Shown in pieces: positions 32,171 through 38,949 of a DNA stretch of 38,949 nt (positions are counted from its first letter, which is position 1; the number at the start of each line of letters is the position of its first letter). Origin of the DNA: Bacillota bacterium. Lineage in GTDB: Bacteria; Bacillota; Clostridia; Lachnospirales; Lachnospiraceae. The position numbers were made by a program, and so were the translations under genes. The notes beneath the pieces are model-generated. The model saw nothing but the letters and a program-made list of their open reading frames with translations. It searched no databases and was not told the DNA's origin. Location: contig JAEZVF010000062.1 of assembly GCA_023443225.1 (NCBI GenBank), positions 1 to 38,949 of the forward strand, read 5' to 3'.

Positions 32171-33253
32171 CTATATCTTTATTTTGACTGTTCCATCTTT
32201 ACCAAGCAGTAAGAATCGAGTTACCGGAATTCTACTCACAATTTCATAGAACAGTGGCACGAATATAATTTCAATTAGCAACAAAATTGCATAATTTAGA
32301 ATCTTTGGAAAGTTGCTATAGGTAACCACCAGATATGCAGCCGCAATGAGTACTGGGTAATGCAGAACATATATGCCAAAGCTTCGACGATTCATGTACT
32401 GTGTGAACCTATTGTTACTATTGAACCATGCTTTTCCACACCCTAGTATTGCAAGAGTCATGATCCATAAATAGAAATTTGTGAAGGGGCTTTGCAAACA
32501 GGTATCAGTGGTATAATTCTGTCCATAGTAAAATATTGTATACACTATCCCGCTGATAACCGCTACTATGAGTAACGGCAACTTATATTGTCTTAGTAGA
32601 TCCAGCACATTTTCGTGTGAGAAGACAAAGTACCCTAATAAAAACATAAATATATAGATACCATTACGGTATACCGCAATGACAGGCGTATTAAGGATAA
32701 GAGAACTTCCCCATACAGGAAAGAATAGCAGCAAAATAACTATGATATTTACCTTTCCACAGATCTTCCACAAGTTGTCTTTTTTATCTATCGCGCGTAT
32801 GATTAATAAAACCATAGAGGCTAGGAATAATTCGTGGGCATACCAAAGAGGACCGATTCCGCATAACGAATATATGAAATATTTCATAATCCCTGGTATC
32901 TTTTCACCATTTCCAGCAAACATATCTACGTTTAAGGAGGTTATGTATCCGCCAATCCATCCAAGTATAAAGATACCAGCTATGGATGGAACGAGCAAAC
33001 GTTTTACACGTTCCTTTGCAAACTGCTTCCCCGTTCTTTTCTCCAACGAATAACGTGCACTTATACCACTTATCAGAAACAGGCAAGCCATGAACCATGG
33101 ATAGACAAAGTATAACAACACATCCATTTGAGGAATGCCGGGTACGGCCATATTGGTTATCACACCAACACTATTAAAAATATATACGACATGGTACAAG
33201 ACTACTAATAGAACAATTCCCCACCGTATGTTGTCCAGATAATATTTTCTCAT
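32171..33253 (-). CDS. Acyltransferase 3 family membrane protein
   Basis: A 360-residue integral membrane acyltransferase with about ten helices. The N terminus RKYYLDNIRWGIVLLVVLYHV holds the conserved His of the family; PWFMACLFLISGISARYSLEKR and KERVKRLLVPSI form the typical Arg-rich loop, and FGIYVLHYPVLI lies near the C terminus. These enzymes O-acylate surface sugars or lipids. AGGAGG precedes the ATG. It starts 12 bp after the XRE-AbrB regulator and is probably co-transcribed with it. The acceptor is unknown. Confidence 0.9.
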   Translation of the reverse strand: MRKYYLDNIRWGIVLLVVLYHVVYIFNSVGVITNMAVPGIPQMDVLLYFVYPWFMACLFLISGISARYSLEKRTGKQFAKERVKRLLVPSIAGIFILGWIGGYITSLNVDMFAGNGEKIPGIMKYFIYSLCGIGPLWYAHELFLASMVLLIIRAIDKKDNLWKICGKVNIIVILLLFFPVWGSSLILNTPVIAVYRNGIYIFMFLLGYFVFSHENVLDLLRQYKLPLLIVAVISGIVYTIFYYGQNYTTDTCLQSPFTNFYLWIMTLAILGCGKAWFNSNNRFTQYMNRRSFGIYVLHYPVLIAAAYLVVTYSNFPKILNYAILLLIEIIFVPLFYEIVSRIPVTRFLLLGKDGTVKIKI

Positions 33254-33265
33254 AATAAATTCCTC

Positions 33266-33700
33266 CTAGCACTTGTCTTTCGGATTTGAAACAGACATAG
33301 AATTAAGTAAGCTCATTAAATCACTGACCTTCAACAAGGCTATTCCTTGACCCTCATCCCCTAGTATTGCTAGTTCATCTCCTGGCTCCAAGTGAAATAT
33401 CTCCCTTGCCCTCTTTGGAATCACAATCTGTCCACGCTCACCTATGGTAACCGTTCCAAATAAATGCTTCCCTCTTGGAGGAATCATAAATCCTTGTCCT
33501 TCCTTGTCCGAATAATTGATTAAGTCATCTACTGTAACATTATATAATTTGGCAAGCGCATTGCAGCTTAAGATATCCGGTGTAGAATCCCCGGATTCCC
33601 ACTTGGCAACCGTCTGTCTTGATACTTGAATCTTTTCTGCCACATCTTCCTGTGACATTTTATGAAATTTCCGTAATGTTAATAAATTCTCACTTATCAT
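33266..33700 (-). CDS. XRE helix-turn-helix regulator with AbrB-like domain
   Basis: A 144-residue DNA-binding protein with two domains. Residues 5-60 are an XRE helix-turn-helix (MSQEDVAEKIQVSRQTVAKWESGDSTPD); residues about 80-125 are a SpoVT/AbrB swapped-hairpin domain (GTVTIGERGQIVIPKRAREIFHLEPGDEL). The start at 33700 is supported by GGAGGT nine bases upstream; the frame continues upstream to 33754 without one. It precedes the acyltransferase gene by 12 bp and likely controls that pair. The XRE-AbrB pairing is common in Clostridia. Confidence 0.9.
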   Translation of the reverse strand: MISENLLTLRKFHKMSQEDVAEKIQVSRQTVAKWESGDSTPDILSCNALAKLYNVTVDDLINYSDKEGQGFMIPPRGKHLFGTVTIGERGQIVIPKRAREIFHLEPGDELAILGDEGQGIALLKVSDLMSLLNSMSVSNPKDKC

Positions 33701-33989
33701 ACTTTTCTTACCTCCATTGGTATTATACAAAGAATAATAAGAAAATTCTACCAACGTAACTTAACATTTCTGTGTTGCTTTTGTTATGTTTAGTTACGTA
33801 TATAACAAAACAGTCGAAATACTAGTATATTCAACGTTTCCAACCCAGTTTTACATTTTTACAAGTATCATAATTTATTGCATATAGAAGTCAAAAAGTC
33901 AAACAAGAGCAAAAAATAACCCTTGTATTTTATTGGTAAATGGGATAAATTAACTTTATAGAAAAAATCCAAATACCAAGGAGGTTATC

Positions 33990-34778
33990 ATGAAGAAAAT
34001 TATATCGTTACTCATAATTGCAGTGTTATGCCTTGTACTTGTACCAGATACTGCAAGTGCCGCTGTAAATATTAATAAGAAAAAAGCTACTTTGCAAGTA
34101 GGTAAATCTACAACCCTAAAGATTACCGGTACCAAGAAAACTGTTAAATGGACGAGCAGTGATAAAGACGTAGCAACAGTAACCAAAAAAGGCAAGGTTA
34201 GAGCTGTTGCAAGTGGTGAAACTATCATAACTGCGAAGGTAGGAAGTAAAAAATATAAATGTACTGTGACTGTATGGACAGATGAAGAAGAATTGGAATA
34301 TCTAAGAGAAATTGCCGAGAGAGATTATATAAATAAATTCACAGAATCCACACTTCTCCCTGATGGTGAATATGAAATTATAGAAGAAGATGAAAAGGAT
34401 CCTGACGCAGAACTAGATGATAAGATTAGCAATCTATTAAAGACCGGCTTTGCCAGTAGTAAAGATTTAGATACCGAATTAGGAAAAGCATATCTAGAAT
34501 TCTGCAATACCTGGATAAGCGAAACCGAATTAGAAAGCATGTATAAAATCAGAATAGTATGGGATTGGTCAGATAATCAATTATATTTGCTTATAGGTAT
34601 TGACGATAAATACATTATTGAAGGTACACCTAATACCTTTGTTAATGGCGAAGTTTACACCGATGGAATTTTACGATATCAGTACCTAGAAAAGTTTGAG
34701 CGTGATGGAGAATACTTTGAAGTAAAGCAGTATTTTGTTAATAGAGAGGACTTAAGGAATAAAGGCATAATAAAGTAA
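33990..34778 (+). CDS. Secreted protein with bacterial Ig-like (Big_2) domain
   Basis: A 262-residue exported protein. MKKIISLLIIAVLCLVLVPDTASA is a signal peptide with an AxA-type cleavage site. Residues about 30-95 are a BIG_2 domain (ATLQVGKSTTLKITGTKKTVKW, then VATVTKKGKVRAVASGETIITA). The remaining 160 residues are acidic, of unknown fold, with no membrane anchor. AAGGAGG precedes the ATG. The 3' end faces a leftward small lipoprotein frame. It is probably a cell-surface adhesion or wall-associated protein; this is family-level inference. Confidence 0.88.
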   Translation: MKKIISLLIIAVLCLVLVPDTASAAVNINKKKATLQVGKSTTLKITGTKKTVKWTSSDKDVATVTKKGKVRAVASGETIITAKVGSKKYKCTVTVWTDEEELEYLREIAERDYINKFTESTLLPDGEYEIIEEDEKDPDAELDDKISNLLKTGFASSKDLDTELGKAYLEFCNTWISETELESMYKIRIVWDWSDNQLYLLIGIDDKYIIEGTPNTFVNGEVYTDGILRYQYLEKFERDGEYFEVKQYFVNREDLRNKGIIK

Positions 34779-34789
34779 ATCATTTAACT

Positions 34790-34915
34790 TCAAGCAATGA
34801 ACTGAACCCTAATATTAGATGGTTCAGGATTCAGTTCAATGCTATTCTTACATCCACTCAGGATTAATCCCGCTAATAATAGACATGTAATAGATTTGCT
34901 TATCCTCTTAATCAT
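34790..34915 (-). CDS. Candidate 41-residue lipoprotein
   Basis: A minus-strand frame starting MIKRISKSITCLLLAGLILSGC: a basic start, a hydrophobic stretch and a clean lipobox LSGC, then only 19 residues ending VQFIA. GGGGG lies nine bases before the ATG, and an extended -10 (TGGTATAAT, 34992-34984) lies upstream. Its 3' part overlaps a GAACTGAA/TTCAGTTC hairpin (34799-34837) that may end the Ig-like gene coming from the left. It could be a genuine micro-lipoprotein or the start of a shortened gene. Confidence 0.45.
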   Translation of the reverse strand: MIKRISKSITCLLLAGLILSGCKNSIELNPEPSNIRVQFIA

Positions 34916-34983
34916 AAACAACAACCCCCGTAAATTAATATATAAAACAGCTCATTAGTTTGGCTATGTTTAGCTTACTCCAT

Positions 34984-34992
34984 ATTATACCA
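34984..34992 (-). promoter_or_regulatory. Extended -10 promoter for the small lipoprotein
   Basis: TGGTATAAT on the minus strand (34992-34984) with TTGAAC about 19 bp further upstream. The predicted RNA start is near 34977, giving a leader of about 60 nt. Confidence 0.45.
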
Positions 34993-35182
34993 ATTATCAA
35001 GGGAAATTGTTCAAGATGGTTCCGAGATGAATAGATATTACGGAAGTCAAAAAACAGAATTATAAAATTTCATAAACCGAGTAAAATCAACGGTTCCAGA
35101 GATTAAAAATAGTCCTTTACTTTACGACTTTATCGTGTTAAAATTGTGATGTAAGATAAACATTTTATTAGGAGATGGATAT

Positions 35183-35497
35183 ATGAGTAAAAACATTAGA
35201 AATTCTGCCGTGGACCATTTATTTGAAGCCATCCTAAGTTTAAAAGATTCAGAAGAATGTTATACTTTCTTTGAAGATATTTGTACTGTTAATGAACTGC
35301 TGTCTTTATCCCAGCGTTTTGAAGTTGCACGAATGTTGCGAAATCACAGAACGTATTTGGAGATTGCAGAAAAAACAGGAGCTTCCACTGCTACCATCAG
35401 CAGGGTGAATCGTTCCTTAAACTATGGTAATGACGGATATGACATGGTATTTTCCAGAATATCAGATTCTAAAGATAAAGATAATACGGAACAATAA
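35183..35497 (+). CDS. yerC: YerC/YecD-family TrpR-like protein
   Basis: A 104-residue helical DNA-binding protein of the YerC/YecD (TrpR-superfamily) group. The helix-turn-helix region is LSLSQRFEVARMLRNHRTYLEIAEKTGASTATISRVNRSLNYG (about 38-80), the family hallmark. TTAGGAGATG precedes the ATG. In Firmicutes this gene often stands next to pcrA, as it does here, with only a DUF1836 gene between. It is likely a repressor or nucleoid-linked regulator; targets are unknown. Confidence 0.9.
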   Translation: MSKNIRNSAVDHLFEAILSLKDSEECYTFFEDICTVNELLSLSQRFEVARMLRNHRTYLEIAEKTGASTATISRVNRSLNYGNDGYDMVFSRISDSKDKDNTEQ

Positions 35498-35510
35498 GTA
35501 CAGAACAAAA

Positions 35511-35565
35511 GGCTGCTGCAATATCGATTCGATTATAAATCAGATCATAATTGCACAGCCTTTTT
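35511..35565. terminator. Terminator between yerC and the convergent DUF1836 gene
   Basis: GGCTG (35511-35515) and GCAAT (35518-35522) pair with CAGCC (35556-35560) and ATTGC (35550-35554), followed by TTTTT on the plus strand and AAAA on the other side. It serves yerC and may also serve the leftward gene. Confidence 0.75.
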
Positions 35566-35571
35566 CATTAT

Positions 35572-36231
35572 TTATTCTTTTTCCCTTGGTTTCTCTTTTT
35601 CCTTTGCTTTCTCTTTACCCTTTTCATTACGATTACTCTTATCCAGCATGGACTCATCAATGATGCTCTCGATAATCTGTTTTTTCACATATACATCAAA
35701 ACTTAACATACAGATAAAGGCAAAGGTGCTTAGGAATTTCTTTTCGTCTTTGTCTTTCACATCAGAAAAGGCTTCTTCGGCTTTGATATTCTTTCGGATT
35801 ACATCTTTTATGAGCACATCCATTTGCTCCTTCTCGTAGCTGAAGACTTCTTTGTAGATTTCTTCTAATCCCATCTTGGAATTGTCACCATAATATTTTT
35901 CTGTTAAAGGATTGAAGATACTTTGGATATCACTGATGGTTAATATATTTTTAAAATAATATATAAAGATTAGCAAAAGAATATGTTCTTTTGAGTATTT
36001 CTTTTTGTTCGGAGAAGGTAATAGGTTGTTCTTGGTATAATTGTTTATCATGGTCTTCGTGAGTAATTTGTCTTCATTAAATCGTTTGGAGGACTTTAAA
36101 TGCTCATCCATGAATGTAGTTACCTGGTCCATATATAAATCTATGTTCGGAATATCATCAGGATCAATATAGTCTAGTTTTCTTAACTTACTTAATATAC
36201 CTTCCAAGAATTCCTTATTATCTTTATCCAT
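35572..36231 (-). CDS. DUF1836-domain protein
   Basis: A 219-residue cytoplasmic protein of the DUF1836 family. The conserved core reads LTKTMINNYTKNNLLPSPNKKKYSKEHILLLIFIYYFKNILTISDIQ (about 60-105) and looks like a MerR-type winged helix, so DNA binding is plausible. The C-terminal 20 residues are a Lys/Glu low-complexity tail (KGKEKAKEKEK). The ATG at 36231 is chosen because AGGTG precedes it by seven bases; an in-frame GTG at 36240 overlaps that site. It is divergent from pcrA and convergent with yerC. Function unknown. Confidence 0.85.
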   Translation of the reverse strand: MDKDNKEFLEGILSKLRKLDYIDPDDIPNIDLYMDQVTTFMDEHLKSSKRFNEDKLLTKTMINNYTKNNLLPSPNKKKYSKEHILLLIFIYYFKNILTISDIQSIFNPLTEKYYGDNSKMGLEEIYKEVFSYEKEQMDVLIKDVIRKNIKAEEAFSDVKDKDEKKFLSTFAFICMLSFDVYVKKQIIESIIDESMLDKSNRNEKGKEKAKEKEKPREKE

Positions 36232-36435
36232 TGTTATCACCTCACTTATTACATTATATAGTATTTAAAACTAGATGTAAACAGGTTTTTCTAGTTCTAA
36301 GAACTTCTTCAGCCTACCACTTTCGGATAATATTCCGGTTGAACAGGTCTCATATTCATGCTATAATTAAACATATGTTTGTTATTTTGTGTTATCCATA
36401 TAATAAACAAATATGAAAGTCAGGTGGTAATCTAC

Positions 36436-38802
36436 ATGAGTATCTATGATACACTCAATCCGGAACAACGAAGAGCTGTGGAACATGACAAAGGCCCATT
36501 GCTTATTTTAGCCGGTGCTGGCTCCGGTAAAACAAGAGTCTTAACGCACCGAATTGCTTATCTTATGGAACATAGGGATGTAAATCCATGGAATATACTA
36601 GCATTAACCTTTACAAATAAAGCTGCAAAGGAAATGCGTGAACGTGTTGATAAAATTGTGGGATATGGTTCTGAAAACATCTGGGTTAGTACTTTTCACT
36701 CTACCTGCGTTAGGATTTTAAGACGTTATATCGACCTCATTGGATATGATAGAAGCTTTACGATCTATGATTCGGATGATCAGAAGACACTAATGAGAGA
36801 CGTTTGTAAATTTCTAGAGATTGATACAAAGAATACGAAAGAAAGAACCCTGCTTTCCATCATCTCTGCAGCAAAGGATGAATTAATATCTCCTGAGGAA
36901 TATGAATTAAATGCAATTGGGGACTTTAACAGAACTAAATTTGCTTCCGTTTATAAGGAATATCAGAAACGGTTACGCAGTAATAACGCATTAGATTTCG
37001 ATGACTTAATCTATAAAACAGTAGAATTGTTTCAATCTAGCAAAGAAGCATTAACCTATTTTCAAAACCGTTTTAAGTACATTATGGTAGATGAGTACCA
37101 GGATACCAATACTGCTCAGTTTCGCCTAATCAGCCTGTTGGCCAATGGAACGAACTCAGAAGGAAAACGGGAACACAACCTTTGTGTGGTAGGTGATGAT
37201 GACCAATCCATATATAAATTTCGAGGCGCTAATATCTATAATATCTTGAACTTTGAGAAAGAATACCCTTCTTCCACAGTCATCAAACTCGAACAGAACT
37301 ATCGTTCTACGAAGCGGATTCTTACGGCAGCAAATGAGGTAATTAGCAATAACGTTGGTAGGAAGGACAAGTCCTTATGGACGGATAATGAGGAAGGAGA
37401 ACCGATTCATTATACACAGTTTGACCACGATTATGAAGAAGCCGACAACATTGTATCTGAGATTGCAAGGACCGTTTCCTCCGGTGAGGCTGCTTACAAT
37501 GATTTTGCTATACTTTACAGGACCAATGCCCAGTCCCGTATATTTGAAGAAAAACTCATTTTAAAAAATGTGCCATATAAAGTAATTGGAAGTGTTAATT
37601 TCTATGCCAGAAAAGAAATAAAAGATCTGCTGGCTTATCTGAAAACAATTGATAATGGCTTGGATAATTTAGCTGTAAAACGTATCATCAATATACCCAA
37701 ACGTGGTATCGGCTTAACTTCCATTGATAAAATAGAGGATTATGCATTTCGGAATGAGTTAAGCTTTTATGAGGCCCTAAAACGTGCAGAACATATCCCT
37801 ACCTTAGGACGTGCAGCAGCAAAGATTGCTCCTTTCGTAAGTATCATTGAAGGCTTAAAGTCCAGATTGTCATCACCGGAGTATTCCCTTATGGATTTGA
37901 TGGAGGAAATCTTAGAGGCCACTAATTATATTAGCAATTTAGAAACACAATTCCCGGATGATGCAGAAGATAGAATCGAAAATATCGGTGAATTAAAGAG
38001 TAAAATTGCAGCGTATGAAGAAAATGCCATGGAAGAACCAACGCTTAGTGAATTCTTAGAAGAAGTCGCATTAGTAGCTGATATAGATAATCTAAATGAA
38101 GATAATAATGTTGTTGTCCTTATGACCTTACATAGTGCAAAAGGTTTGGAATTCCCATATGTCTACTTATGTGGCATGGAAGAAGGCATCTTCCCAAGCT
38201 ATATGTCCATCAATGCGGACGACCCTGCAAGTGAGATTGAGGAAGAACGCAGATTATGTTATGTTGGTATTACCAGAGCTATGAAACAGCTTTCCATTAG
38301 TGCAGCTTCCATGCGTATGCTCCGAGGTGAAACGCAATTCAACCGCCCCTCCAGATTCGTGAATGAAATTCCACGTTATTTAATAACAGCAGAACGTAAT
38401 CCATTTAAAACGAATCCGTTAAAAAGCAACTCCTTTACCAGTCTTTCGGACTCTGCAAATAACAGACTAAGACCGGCAGGGGTAACTCCTGGCAATGCAA
38501 AGCAAAAAGGCTTCCTGCCTGAACGGTATACCAATTCCGGGATATACGGAAATGATACGTTATTCAACAAATCTAAAGATACCGTCCATCAGAAACCTTA
38601 TAGTTCCGTAAAACAGTTTGAAGGCAGTAATATGGGAACCATAGATTATGGCATTGGTGACACCGTAGAACATAGTAAATTTGGAGTTGGTATTGTAACG
38701 AATGTTAATGCAGGCGGGAAAGACTATGAAGTTACTGTTGATTTCACAAGCTTTGGGACTAAGAAAATGCTTGCTTCCTTCGCAAAGCTAAAAAAATTAT
38801 AG
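36436..38802 (+). CDS. pcrA: ATP-dependent DNA helicase PcrA/UvrD
   Basis: A 788-residue superfamily-1A 3'-5' helicase for DNA repair and replication-fork maintenance. Motifs in order: Q-motif LNPEQRRAVEH, Walker A AGAGSGKTR (about 26-34), FTNKAAKEMRER (Ia), VDEYQDTN (Walker B, II), GDDDQSIYKFRGA (III), LEQNYRST (IV), LMTLHSAKGLEF (V) and RRLCYVGITRA (VI). The C terminus has the small Tudor-like domain (VEHSKFGVGIVTNV...VDFTSFGTKKMLASFAKLKKL) that in PcrA contacts RNA polymerase. The ATG at 36436 has AGGTGG upstream; upstream in-frame codons to 36379 are unlikely. Full length, no defects. Confidence 0.96.
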   Translation: MSIYDTLNPEQRRAVEHDKGPLLILAGAGSGKTRVLTHRIAYLMEHRDVNPWNILALTFTNKAAKEMRERVDKIVGYGSENIWVSTFHSTCVRILRRYIDLIGYDRSFTIYDSDDQKTLMRDVCKFLEIDTKNTKERTLLSIISAAKDELISPEEYELNAIGDFNRTKFASVYKEYQKRLRSNNALDFDDLIYKTVELFQSSKEALTYFQNRFKYIMVDEYQDTNTAQFRLISLLANGTNSEGKREHNLCVVGDDDQSIYKFRGANIYNILNFEKEYPSSTVIKLEQNYRSTKRILTAANEVISNNVGRKDKSLWTDNEEGEPIHYTQFDHDYEEADNIVSEIARTVSSGEAAYNDFAILYRTNAQSRIFEEKLILKNVPYKVIGSVNFYARKEIKDLLAYLKTIDNGLDNLAVKRIINIPKRGIGLTSIDKIEDYAFRNELSFYEALKRAEHIPTLGRAAAKIAPFVSIIEGLKSRLSSPEYSLMDLMEEILEATNYISNLETQFPDDAEDRIENIGELKSKIAAYEENAMEEPTLSEFLEEVALVADIDNLNEDNNVVVLMTLHSAKGLEFPYVYLCGMEEGIFPSYMSINADDPASEIEEERRLCYVGITRAMKQLSISAASMRMLRGETQFNRPSRFVNEIPRYLITAERNPFKTNPLKSNSFTSLSDSANNRLRPAGVTPGNAKQKGFLPERYTNSGIYGNDTLFNKSKDTVHQKPYSSVKQFEGSNMGTIDYGIGDTVEHSKFGVGIVTNVNAGGKDYEVTVDFTSFGTKKMLASFAKLKKL

Positions 38803-38840
38803 GTATAATGTAATTTTCACACAATTGGTTACTTGAAAAG

Positions 38841-38872
38841 GTAAGTTCCACTTTGAATAAGTAAGTTCCACT
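38841..38872 (+). repeat. Short direct repeat with 20-bp period at the right edge
   Basis: GTAAGTTCCACT occurs at 38841-38852 and again at 38861-38872, exactly 20 bp apart. Repeated motifs of this kind occur at the ends of some insertion sequences (IS21-type), but the window ends before any transposase is seen. Confidence 0.5.
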
Positions 38873-38949
38873 CAAACTAGGGGAAATAAATAAATACAAA
38901 CGTGAGAACTAAAAAAATATATATAATAGATGTATTTTATATCATTTTG

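Noticed and set aside
1..38949. CRISPR arrays, tRNA or rRNA genes, prophage structural genes
   Set aside because: No regular spaced repeats, cloverleaf-like sequences, rRNA-like stretches or phage proteins were found on either strand.

Overview
The window is AT-rich, with strong AGGAGG ribosome sites, sigma-A promoters, many intrinsic terminators and gene families typical of anaerobic Clostridia (split chromate transporter, EFR1 flavodoxin-ferredoxin, DUF1836, YerC/TrpR-like, PcrA). A Lachnospiraceae-type chromosome fits best; the species is inferred and not proven. No rRNA, tRNA or CRISPR array was seen.

Layout. 1-2050: the first codons of a leftward gene, then an IS110-family element with a long structured upstream segment that is probably its bridge RNA. 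2047-6066: a two-gene chromate transporter and a small redox/NO/oxygen-type regulon on the minus strand (hemerythrin protein, Crp/Fnr regulator, membrane-anchored DUF6448 protein). Its two promoters each carry a dyad centred at about -41.5. 6067-8776: a three-gene leftward operon (C45 acyltransferase/hydrolase, AraC-GyrI regulator, nucleotidyltransferase). 9003-12502: an SDR dehydrogenase, a MarR-MATE efflux pair with a clear operator, and a tandem BFD-type iron-sulfur protein. 12583-16339: TetR, ABC ATPase, a tiny membrane protein and an FtsX-type permease broken by two one-base deletions.

16584-28325 is the centrepiece: an approximately 11.8 kb leftward operon under a divergent LacI regulator. 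It encodes two zinc dehydrogenases, a fructokinase-type kinase, a sugar ABC importer (binding protein and two permeases, no ATPase), two paralogous FAD oxidoreductases with a C-terminal sugar-binding-like domain, a VOC protein and a D-psicose (allulose) 3-epimerase. The parts suggest import of a rare sugar, polyol or glycoside, oxidation, 3-epimerisation to fructose and phosphorylation to fructose-6-phosphate. An internal terminator with a competing hairpin and a perfect palindrome lies in the middle of the operon.

29541-31870 is visibly richer in GC than its surroundings. It holds an MFS efflux pump behind an eight-residue leader peptide and an RBS-masking inverted repeat, an EFR1 protein, and the decayed start of a Cys-rich KTR gene; this looks like imported cargo. 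31921-38802 holds small and housekeeping genes: a small DUF3006-like protein, acyltransferase 3, an XRE-AbrB regulator, a secreted Ig-like protein, a candidate 41-residue lipoprotein, YerC, DUF1836 and PcrA. The right edge shows a 20-bp-period repeat.
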